Shown here: one piece after another, positions 1 through 6,776 of the stretch
Position numbering within the stretch: the stretch's first letter is position 1
Layout of the letters: every line of letters starts with the position of its first letter
DNA from: Saccharicrinis sp. UBA6048
Lineage (GTDB): Bacteria > Bacteroidota > Bacteroidia > Bacteroidales > Marinilabiliaceae
DNA: 13,184 bases
Assembly: GCA_002429115.1 (NCBI GenBank)
Contig: DIYS01000224.1
Coordinates: 1-13,184, forward strand
Direction of reading: 5' to 3'
Made by a program: the position numbers and the translations under genes
The notes under the pieces: model-generated
What the model was told of the DNA's origin: nothing
The model's input: the letters and a program-made list of their open reading frames with translations, nothing else
Databases searched by the model: none

Positions 1-64
1 AAAAACGGGAGATGGTCAAATATTATATTTTTAAGGCTTATTAAAAAACCAGAAAATAACTGCT
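1..64 (+). promoter_or_regulatory. Leader upstream of the cysteine synthase-like gene
   Basis: This short AT-rich stretch lies before the ATG at 65. At 24-31 it reads TATATTTT, seven of eight matches to the Bacteroidota -7 element TAnnTTTG. The -33 region cannot be judged well so close to the window edge, and no TTTG is seen at the proper distance. No clear Shine-Dalgarno sequence precedes the start, as is usual in this phylum. A weak promoter candidate only. Confidence 0.25.
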
Positions 65-1030
65 ATGTCAAAAATAGAAACCTTAAAGCTAATAGGTAAT
101 ACCCCAATGGTGCATTTAAAAACACTAGATCCCAAACCGGGTGTGGAGATACATGCAAAACTCGAGTACATGAATCCTACGGGAAGTATGAAAGACCGAA
201 TTATTGCTTATATGATTCAAAAAGGTGTTGAGGAAGGGAAAATTAATAAAAACACGACAATTGTTGAGGGAAGTTCCGGTAATACTGGTGCCTCAGTGGC
301 AATGATTGCTTCCACCATGGGATTGAAATCAATTATTTTTGTTCCAGATAAATGTAGTGAAGAGAAGATTGCGATCATTAAATCATACGGTGCGGAGGTT
401 ATTGTAAAGCCTGAACTGACATACGGGAAATTTCCCGCAATAAAGGCCAGTGAAAGTGAAGATTACTTTCACATTGATCAGTACAACAACCTTTATAATC
501 CTGAAGCCCATTATATGACCTTAGGAAAGGAGATATGGGATGATATGAATGGGGAGATTGATGCCTTTGTGGCTACAGCATCTACAGGCGGTACATTATC
601 AGGCGTTGCAAAACGATTAAAAGAAAATAATCCTAATATAAAAGCTATTTTGGCTGATCCGGAAGGCTCTGTTTACAAACCGTATCTGGAGGGCAAAGAA
701 GATTATATGTCTTATATTGAGTCATTTCATGTAGAAGGAGCCGGTAAGACCAAACTCTGTTCAACCATGAATTTTGACATAGTGGATGAAGCCATTGCAT
801 TTAATGATGAGAAAGCTGTAGCTATGGTACATCGGCTTGCCCGCGAGGAAGGTCTGATGGTAGGTGGTTCAAGTGGCGGTAATGTCTGGGCTGCTCTGGA
901 AGTTGCAAAAAGGATGGAAGCCCCTGCGAAAATTGTAACTGTTATACCCGATAGTGGCTTTAAATACCTGAGCAAAATTTTCAATCCAAAGTGGTTAGAT
1001 GAAATGGGCTTTGCCCATCTGGTTAATTAA
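65..1030 (+). CDS. PLP-dependent cysteine synthase / cystathionine beta-synthase-like enzyme
   Basis: A 321-residue fold-type II PLP enzyme, expected to be cytoplasmic and to carry out beta-replacement on an activated serine (O-acetylserine or serine) to form cysteine or cystathionine. Visible landmarks: NPTGSMKDR with the Schiff-base lysine at K43; the substrate loop SSGNTG at 70-75 (usually TSGNTG); the phosphate-binding loop STGGT at 173-177 (usually GTGGT); SSGG at 269-272 and PDSG at 295-298. The C-terminal PDSG...YLSK...WL stretch resembles cystathionine beta-synthase more than classical CysK. There is no N-terminal heme region and no C-terminal CBS domain pair. Length fits a stand-alone catalytic core. 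The gene is alone on its strand and ends against a hairpin shared with the convergent regulator gene. The family is certain; OAS sulfhydrylase versus cystathionine synthase cannot be decided from sequence. Confidence 0.9.
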   Translation: MSKIETLKLIGNTPMVHLKTLDPKPGVEIHAKLEYMNPTGSMKDRIIAYMIQKGVEEGKINKNTTIVEGSSGNTGASVAMIASTMGLKSIIFVPDKCSEEKIAIIKSYGAEVIVKPELTYGKFPAIKASESEDYFHIDQYNNLYNPEAHYMTLGKEIWDDMNGEIDAFVATASTGGTLSGVAKRLKENNPNIKAILADPEGSVYKPYLEGKEDYMSYIESFHVEGAGKTKLCSTMNFDIVDEAIAFNDEKAVAMVHRLAREEGLMVGGSSGGNVWAALEVAKRMEAPAKIVTVIPDSGFKYLSKIFNPKWLDEMGFAHLVN

Positions 1031-1074
1031 CTTACCATAACTTCATCACTCACTCTTCCACGTTATAATATTAT

Positions 1075-1123
1075 ATAGAATTGCTTGACTTTTTTTAGCT
1101 GATGTAAAGTCGAGCAATTCTAT
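1075..1123. terminator. Long hairpin between convergent genes, probable bidirectional terminator
   Basis: Arms atagaattgcttgacttt (1075-1092) and aaagtcgagcaattctat (1106-1123) pair over 18 positions. The only non-Watson-Crick position is a T/G that becomes G-U in RNA. The loop is 13 bases. It sits 44 bases after the stop of the cysteine synthase-like gene and 45 bases after the stop of the convergent regulator gene, the expected place for a shared terminator. The bases after each arm are only mildly T-rich, so it is not a textbook intrinsic terminator; a role in RNA 3' end protection is also possible. Confidence 0.55.
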
Positions 1124-1168
1124 GACAATATCGTTATCTTGATTTCCAGAACCCGAAACTCTAATCTT

Positions 1169-1807
1169 CTACAACTCTACTATCTCAATCTTATTACGGG
1201 AAAGTTTGATTTTACCTAATTTCTCCAACTGCTTCAGTAGGCGGGAAACGACTTCGCGCGATGTATGCAGGTCATCGGCTATCTCCTGGTGAGTCCCTAA
1301 TAAGATCTTTGTATTGCGCTCTTCGGATAGTTGGATCAGATAATCGATTAGGCGTTCATCCATTTTTTTAAAGGCAATACTATCAATGGTGTGTAATAGC
1401 TCTTCGAAACGTAAGCGGTACGATTGCATTATAAAACTACGCCATCCGGCATATTTTTTCATCCAGTCCTCCATGCACTTTATTGGCACCATGATGGCTG
1501 TGACATTTTCGATAACAGTAGCACGAACTTCACTCTTGGCGCGCTCCATACAGCATGATAGTGTAGATGCACAAGTGTCACCTCCATTTAAGTAATACAG
1601 TAGCAATTCATTACCGTCATTATCCTCGCGCACTACTTTGATAATCCCTTCTGTGAGCAAAGGCATAGCCACCACATCATCTCCAATTTCGATAAAATTA
1701 TTACCGGCTTCCAACGTTTTTGTTGTACAATAGTGCTCCATCTCAGCTAATAATGCCGGCTCTATCAAAACCGGAAATTTAAGCTGTATTGTATCTTTAA
1801 TATTCAT
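1169..1807 (-). CDS. Crp/Fnr-family transcriptional regulator with a cysteine cluster
   Basis: A 212-residue regulator with the usual Crp/Fnr layout: an N-terminal beta-roll effector domain (about 15-120), a dimerisation helix (about 120-145) and a C-terminal winged helix-turn-helix (about 165-210). The DNA-recognition part reads THQEIADDLHTSREVVSRLL at 172-191, close to the family consensus. In the place of the cyclic-nucleotide phosphate cassette it has GGDTCASTLSCCMERAKSEV, with cysteines C79, C85 and C86; C27 and C111 are also present. The canonical GE...RSA phosphate-binding residues are absent, so cAMP binding is unlikely. Sensing of redox state, a metal, heme or a reactive gas is inferred from the cysteines only. 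The gene follows the phosphatase/barrel gene by 61 bases but seems to have its own promoter there. Its targets are unknown. Confidence 0.85.
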   Translation of the reverse strand: MNIKDTIQLKFPVLIEPALLAEMEHYCTTKTLEAGNNFIEIGDDVVAMPLLTEGIIKVVREDNDGNELLLYYLNGGDTCASTLSCCMERAKSEVRATVIENVTAIMVPIKCMEDWMKKYAGWRSFIMQSYRLRFEELLHTIDSIAFKKMDERLIDYLIQLSEERNTKILLGTHQEIADDLHTSREVVSRLLKQLEKLGKIKLSRNKIEIVEL

Positions 1808-1833
1808 AAGTCAGGTGTTTGAATTAAGGCTTG

Positions 1834-1865
1834 CAATACTATCGCAATTATTTCTTCTGAGCAAA
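1834..1865 (-). promoter_or_regulatory. Promoter of the Crp/Fnr-type regulator gene
   Basis: Read on the minus strand, TTTG (1865-1862) is followed after exactly 20 bases by TAGTATTG (1841-1834). This matches the Bacteroidota promoter pattern TTTG - about 19-21 bases - TAnnTTTG, with one mismatch in the -7 element. Transcription would begin near 1827, giving a leader of about 20 bases before the ATG at 1807. The -33 element lies just after the stop of the preceding phosphatase/barrel gene, so the regulator can be expressed independently of it. Confidence 0.5.
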
Positions 1866-1868
1866 TGT

Positions 1869-4800
1869 TTAGAAATTATACGCCATCCGAAAACTAAAGT
1901 AATTACCTTCTTTGGTATATGAGTAATAAGGATGAAGAACCACCAGTTCCAGCACATCCATCCAAAGACCAAGAGTTTGACTATGATGCCATTTGTTCGA
2001 ATCTTCACCTTCGAGCCATACCCGGCCAACATCAAAGCCACTTAAAATACCTAAGTCCATTGGCAAATAACGATTATCCCAATCGAATAATTGAAGACGG
2101 AAATCCAGATTCTCGTAGAAAGCCTGTTCGCCTCTGAAGCGGTTATTTCGATAGCCTCGAAGGTTAGTTCTGTTGCCCAAATTCGGATATTGGTAAAATT
2201 GCGCCTGTCCATTGATTGATTCAAATCCAACATTATTAGCTAAAACCAATTGAGGGTGAGCAACAATAGTGAGGTAAGTCTGAAGGTTGGCACCAATGCT
2301 CCAAAGTTCATTGGTATTGGTCAGGTCATTTTGGTATCCCACAACCGCATTAAAACGAAGGCCATTGGTAGGTTTAGACTCACGATCAACAAAATTAATA
2401 TTGTATTCTACTTTACCTCCAAGAAAACTATGCCGCTCCAATTCCTCATCTGTTAAGCCAATAAGCGGGTCTTGCACCACACGGCCATCAGTATCTTCAA
2501 TACGAACTGATTCAAACGTTGGGCCGAACTTGAGATTTGTATACGAGTTACGGCTCTTAAAACTAATGAGCGGCTCTATATTAATGGCTCTTTTTCGCAC
2601 CCAATTGTACTGTTTATCCAAATCGTAATTAATGGACTCATTACCATAGCCAAAAAAGTTTTCAATACTCGGGAAATCGACATTCGCCGTCGGATGAAAA
2701 TCAACATTAGGAAGTATATTAGGAAAATACCCTTTATACATCACAATAAAAGCATCCTGACTACCAGGCGCTATTAAAGCTGCCGCTGTTTGACTCGATT
2801 TATAGGGTTCGCTGCGCCAGGCGTGCCTTGTCCATGAATGCGTTAAGCCCAACCAAACGCCATCGTCCAGCGTATATCCCCCTCTCAATAAAGGTAAGTT
2901 GGTATTGTATTTGAATCCGTATCGATCATATTCGTTCACATCTACTTCATTCGAAGTCTGATCCTTTATCCCTTTACCAATGATTTCAATACCCTCAATG
3001 TTATCGTAGGCCAATAATCGTGACCCTTCTGTCCGGTTTTCTAATCGATCATCACCTTCACCACCGATAATACGAATGCGGATTTTATCATTATCCGCTC
3101 CATTTATAATAAACTCATCTTCACCACGTAAACCAAACAATCGGACTTCTTTAGTCTCATCAGGATAAAAAGTACGATCGTATTTTAGCAGTTCGCCCTT
3201 CTTCTTTCTTGACACAAAATACTGTACTTGCACACGCCCGTCATCAAAACGCGTTATTTCGAACCGATCATCATTATCAGTAGCTGAAACCTCCACTTCA
3301 CGACTAATGTAATCATATAATTTACGGCTGATGTCTACCATATTGCCACGGCGCTCTTTTAACAATGCAATTACGTCCAGATTTTGCTCACGCACTTCAG
3401 GTGGCAATGAGAGAAGAGCAGAATCGAGCACCTCATCCGTCATATTCACCTGTAATTCTTTAGCAATCTGCTCCCATTCACTCCACTCCAGGTCATTAAG
3501 AAAATAGCGATCGAAATAACGTGCATTAAACGACAGGTTCTTTACATCACGCACATCGCCCTTCATGGTTTTGAATTTCTTAATCAGGAAGGTGGATACA
3601 TAAACAGGTATCAGGCCTTCAAATTTATAAAACACCTGGTCGCGATCGCGGGGAATTGGCCTGTATATTGTACTATCACCAGATTCAAAAGTAGCCCACC
3701 GCCACTGGTCGTCATGTCGGTCCCAATCGTGCACGAACAAATCAAACAAACGTGATTTTAACACCCACTCCTGATCAACAAAATGGCTCTTTTTCTCACG
3801 CAAAGTTTCGAGCAAGTCAGTATATCCAATGATATCTTCCGAGTTACCAAAGTAATCGGCGTTGCTCCAATTGCCCGACGGTCGTTGCTCAAGCAGATAT
3901 AACTCTTCCGGAAAAAATGTGTTGTAGTTTCCTAAGCCTTTTTGATGTTTCAGAAATACCAATTCAGGCTGTGTGGCATATATTCCGGCAGCTTCCGATA
4001 GAGAAGGGATCATCAAAGCACCGTATGGATGACTGGCCGAATTCTGGTCCTTCATAATATTCAAGGCTTTAAGATCAGAGAACTTATCATCCACCAAGCG
4101 GGTGTAATCTTTATTGATCGAGCGTAAAATATACTGCTGGCCATTGGTCTTCTCCATCCGCAACGAGTTAGACGACATGCCTCCCCCTTTTTTAATCGGC
4201 GTCAGTCCACCATGCTTACTCTCAAGGTCAATAACCGGTACATTCACATCTGTTGCCCAAATACTTCGGTATTGCTCACCCAGAAATAATTTCATCGTTT
4301 TGCTACCCTCAAACATTTTATTGGCCGCTACAAGGGTATCATTGGTTGTAACCGGAGGGTAAACCTCATCAGCCCGCACCGAACCTGCTTTAGGTTGGCG
4401 CATTTGTTGACGAAACTCCAGAATTGGTTCATCATCAAATCCTGCAACAGTATAATACTCAATCCATGCTTCGGAGTTTTTGTAAAAATCGATTTTCACA
4501 AAACCGCGTGCTTCACGCACATAATCAGCCTCACCACCAGCTGCAGTATAAGTAACTTTACTTCCCGATCCGCTAATTACCTGTTTAATTTCATCTTCAT
4601 CAAAGTACTGAAGATTATGCTCATGGCCGGAAGCAAAAGTGACATGAACCTCCCACTTTTCAGCTGCTTTAACCAAACCTTCTATCAAATCCTGGTACAG
4701 GTGATTGCTCAAGTCCTGCACTGATCCGGTGGTTTGACGAAATATCGGATACACCGACCCCAATACAGGAAGCGGAATCCAGAGGTTACTATTAAGCTCA

Positions 4801-5573
4801 TGCAATGGAAAAAGGTGATGCTTGAGTGCAAAATATCCACCATGCGTGCCATTACTGGCTATCGGGTGGTGCATAAAAACAATAACTTCATCGTTTTTGT
4901 AGTTCATAAAGATTTCTTCCATACGAACCAGCAAGTCTCCCCGCGACTTAATATCACAGCCGCGATTCATCTTTTTCTCATTGTCCCAATTGTGCAACCA
5001 CCACTGTGAATCAACAAATACGTATACCAGGTCCTTATCCACTTTCACCACCTTGGGGTCGCCACATCCATCGCCCGGATAAAAACGGACCTTCTTATCT
5101 TCCAGTTCTGAATAGTAGGATTCAACGAATTTCTCTTGTCTTTTAACACGTTTGAGCCCGCCTTTATTACCCTTTTTCCAATCATGATTACCGGCTATGA
5201 AGTAGGTATTACCGTTGGCTGCTTCAACCAATTTCAATTGAGCCTCTATAATCTTTTCACTGGCAGCTCGTTCTTCGCGCGTTTTTCCCGGTAAACCTAA
5301 GGGGTAAATATTATCGCCAAGAAATACCAGATCGGTAGGTGATTCTGATGCTTGTAAATTCTTCTCAACCGCTTCCAATACAAAATTTGTCGCATTATCC
5401 TGTTCGTCTAATTGACCAGCATCACCAATTAAATACAAGGTTCTGATTGGCTGTTGTTTGTTAGTATTCTGATGTTGATACCACTTACTTTCATCAACAC
5501 TATAATAAGGTACTTTTACAGTTGAGCATCCTAAAACAAACAGGCTCAATGTGTAAATGAGTATTTTTTTCAT
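1869..5573 (-). CDS. Lipoprotein purple-acid-phosphatase-like enzyme fused to a kinase-like middle region and an Omp85-type barrel
   Basis: The ATG at 5573 gives 1234 residues; a TTG one codon earlier is less likely. The N-terminus has a lipoprotein signal peptide ending in VLGC (Cys16). Residues about 40-390 are a metallophosphatase with a full metal site: GDAG (D51), GDNIYP (D87, Y90), GNHD (N129), HH (235-236) and GHEH (316-319). The Tyr in GDNxY is the purple-acid-phosphatase signature. Residues about 440-650 contain IKKGGGMSSNSLRM, YILRS, WDRHDDQ (D618-Q623) and IPRDRDQ (D643, D645), kinase-like in pattern. A beta-rich linker with one RTX-like GGEGDD (837-842) follows. Residues about 880-1234 look like an outer-membrane barrel of the BamA/TamA class: LRGYRNNRFRG at 1138-1148 and a terminal Phe. 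The start overlaps the upstream propeller gene as TGATG. Domain calls for phosphatase and barrel are firm. The substrate and the middle region are not known. Confidence 0.82.
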   Translation of the reverse strand: MKKILIYTLSLFVLGCSTVKVPYYSVDESKWYQHQNTNKQQPIRTLYLIGDAGQLDEQDNATNFVLEAVEKNLQASESPTDLVFLGDNIYPLGLPGKTREERAASEKIIEAQLKLVEAANGNTYFIAGNHDWKKGNKGGLKRVKRQEKFVESYYSELEDKKVRFYPGDGCGDPKVVKVDKDLVYVFVDSQWWLHNWDNEKKMNRGCDIKSRGDLLVRMEEIFMNYKNDEVIVFMHHPIASNGTHGGYFALKHHLFPLHELNSNLWIPLPVLGSVYPIFRQTTGSVQDLSNHLYQDLIEGLVKAAEKWEVHVTFASGHEHNLQYFDEDEIKQVISGSGSKVTYTAAGGEADYVREARGFVKIDFYKNSEAWIEYYTVAGFDDEPILEFRQQMRQPKAGSVRADEVYPPVTTNDTLVAANKMFEGSKTMKLFLGEQYRSIWATDVNVPVIDLESKHGGLTPIKKGGGMSSNSLRMEKTNGQQYILRSINKDYTRLVDDKFSDLKALNIMKDQNSASHPYGALMIPSLSEAAGIYATQPELVFLKHQKGLGNYNTFFPEELYLLEQRPSGNWSNADYFGNSEDIIGYTDLLETLREKKSHFVDQEWVLKSRLFDLFVHDWDRHDDQWRWATFESGDSTIYRPIPRDRDQVFYKFEGLIPVYVSTFLIKKFKTMKGDVRDVKNLSFNARYFDRYFLNDLEWSEWEQIAKELQVNMTDEVLDSALLSLPPEVREQNLDVIALLKERRGNMVDISRKLYDYISREVEVSATDNDDRFEITRFDDGRVQVQYFVSRKKKGELLKYDRTFYPDETKEVRLFGLRGEDEFIINGADNDKIRIRIIGGEGDDRLENRTEGSRLLAYDNIEGIEIIGKGIKDQTSNEVDVNEYDRYGFKYNTNLPLLRGGYTLDDGVWLGLTHSWTRHAWRSEPYKSSQTAAALIAPGSQDAFIVMYKGYFPNILPNVDFHPTANVDFPSIENFFGYGNESINYDLDKQYNWVRKRAINIEPLISFKSRNSYTNLKFGPTFESVRIEDTDGRVVQDPLIGLTDEELERHSFLGGKVEYNINFVDRESKPTNGLRFNAVVGYQNDLTNTNELWSIGANLQTYLTIVAHPQLVLANNVGFESINGQAQFYQYPNLGNRTNLRGYRNNRFRGEQAFYENLDFRLQLFDWDNRYLPMDLGILSGFDVGRVWLEGEDSNKWHHSQTLGLWMDVLELVVLHPYYSYTKEGNYFSFRMAYNF

Positions 5574-6445
5574 CAATTTTGAACTTTATACTTAAGTAAT
5601 CTTCCTCTTCCACCTTTCCCCTCTGAGGAAATATACAAATTATTGTCTGAATCGAAGCAAATTCCCTCGGGCTGAGGTAAGGCATTAATATCAAGAAAAA
5701 CAAGGCTCTTAATGTTTTGTTTTTCGCTCATGACCAGGAGCATGCTTCCACGTGCAGATAAAATATAATAATCGCGACTCACAGGATGAATTGCTATGCC
5801 TGATGGAGAGAATCGTCGTAAGCGCCATTTAAAGTTAAAATCCAACTCCTGCGTATTCACCAACTCTTCTAAATCCCCAGGTTTAATTTCAATGTGTGGA
5901 TCTGTATCCAACTTCTCTTCATCAATATCATATCGATAAATTGCCTTTTTGCTTTTCTTTTCATTCAATGGCAGACCTTTACAGGCGATCAGCAGACTGT
6001 GCTTTTTTTGATCATAACATAAGCCTTCAGCATCGTTTTTCGATCCCAGCTTTGTTTCAATTTCTTTGGTTTTATCCTTATTGGTATTATAACGATAGAG
6101 CTTTCCGTTACTCTTCAAAACATAAACATGCTTAGATACTTTGGCGATCCCTTCGTAATCACCTCCTTTATGAAAATCATATAAGTTTATAACATCCCCT
6201 GAATAAGGATCAATCCCGTATATCTTACCTTTTTCGTCGTTAATGGCCAGCAATCGATCATGTGCTTCGTCGTATGTCAAGCCTGAAATCTCCTCCAAAT
6301 CATAATGCAGATTCCATTGACCTGAAGGTTTCTTCATATTATAAGCCAATTTCTCATCAAAATCCACGGTTACCTGGCTATCAACGCCACTACAGGCTAT
6401 TAAAGTAAATATTACCAAAAGGATAAATACAGTCTTTCTAATCAT
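5573..6445 (-). CDS. SdiA-regulated-type beta-propeller lipoprotein
   Basis: A 290-residue envelope lipoprotein. Residues 1-18 form a signal peptide with lipobox LIAC, so Cys18 should be acylated. The rest shows a recurring blade signature: EISG (52-55), DYEG (96-99), DAEG (138-141), SPSG (213-216) and QPEG (258-261). Each is followed by hydrophobic strands and ends such as LLAIND, VYVLKS, LLIACKG, YYILSA and LYISSEG. This pattern fits the SdiA-regulated / phytase-like propeller families, in which acidic residues may bind metal. Enzymatic activity cannot be shown from the sequence. The stop overlaps the next gene's ATG by one base (TGATG), implying translational coupling with the phosphatase/barrel protein, so the two probably act together. 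It is the first gene of its operon, reading away from the 331-base divergent region. I found no clear -33/-7 pair for it. Confidence 0.75.
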   Translation of the reverse strand: MIRKTVFILLVIFTLIACSGVDSQVTVDFDEKLAYNMKKPSGQWNLHYDLEEISGLTYDEAHDRLLAINDEKGKIYGIDPYSGDVINLYDFHKGGDYEGIAKVSKHVYVLKSNGKLYRYNTNKDKTKEIETKLGSKNDAEGLCYDQKKHSLLIACKGLPLNEKKSKKAIYRYDIDEEKLDTDPHIEIKPGDLEELVNTQELDFNFKWRLRRFSPSGIAIHPVSRDYYILSARGSMLLVMSEKQNIKSLVFLDINALPQPEGICFDSDNNLYISSEGKGGRGRLLKYKVQN

Positions 6446-6599
6446 GCTTAAAGATGCTTCTTAATTCAGTAAAGAAAGATAAGAAATCATTTAGAATAAA
6501 GTGTAAAACCTTCAAGCGGGAATATTTATAAGTGAAAAACCAAAAGTGAAGAATGAAAAACTAATAGTATGTTGATGGAAGATTGATGACAGACGACCG

Positions 6600-6620
6600 A
6601 AGTAGCTTAACGAGCTACTT
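6600..6620. repeat. Perfect 8-base inverted repeat in the divergent region
   Basis: AAGTAGCT (6600-6607) and AGCTACTT (6613-6620) are exact reverse complements around a 5-base spacer, TAACG. It lies about 155 bases from the propeller gene start and about 157 bases from the exporter start. It could be an operator for a dimeric regulator or a small RNA hairpin. The tail is GTAAATTTTG, not a strong U run, so a terminator is less likely. Confidence 0.4.
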
Positions 6621-6743
6621 GTAAATTTTGGATACCAACGATTAACATTATATAGAAAATACAAAAATTGTAAAGAGAGGTGTAAAAACTAAAAACCGGC
6701 AAATATCACGCATTTTGCAACATTACATTTCATTAAACTTAAC

Positions 6744-6751
6744 TAATTTTG
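6744..6751 (+). promoter_or_regulatory. -7 promoter element of the ThrE-type exporter gene
   Basis: TAATTTTG is a full match to the Bacteroidota -7 consensus TAnnTTTG, 25 bases before the ATG at 6777. A TTTG lies at 6714-6717, but the 26-base gap is longer than the usual 19-21, so the -33 box is weak or atypical. The predicted leader is about 20 bases, with no Shine-Dalgarno sequence. Confidence 0.5.
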
Positions 6752-6776
6752 CAGCGATTTAAAGCCTGTATATTCA

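Larger units (their letters stand above)
6446..6776. promoter_or_regulatory. Divergent control region of 331 bases
   Basis: This AT-rich gap separates the leftward propeller/phosphatase operon from the rightward exporter gene. It holds a clear -7 element for the exporter (6744-6751) and an 8-base inverted repeat near its middle (6600-6620). Short A-rich near-repeats of the type gtgaaaaac/gaatgaaaaac lie at about 6530-6562. For the leftward operon only a weak -7 candidate (TATCTTTC on the minus strand, about 30 bases before the ATG) is seen, without a good -33. No RNA gene or credible small ORF was recognised. Confidence 0.5.

Noticed and set aside
727..984. Open frame antisense to the cysteine synthase-like gene
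   Set aside because: It lies wholly inside a well-supported gene and its translation has no family features.
1811..2628. Several short frames on both strands over the 3' end of the phosphatase/barrel gene
   Set aside because: They are out-of-frame readings of the barrel-coding sequence, which has clear Omp85-like motifs in its own frame.
4114..5009. Plus-strand frames opposite the phosphatase domain
   Set aside because: The minus-strand frame encodes the complete phosphatase motif set; the opposite readings are low-complexity shadows.
6446..6776. Riboswitch or small RNA upstream of the exporter
   Set aside because: The predicted leader is only about 20 bases after the -7 element, too short for a riboswitch, and no known RNA fold was recognised.
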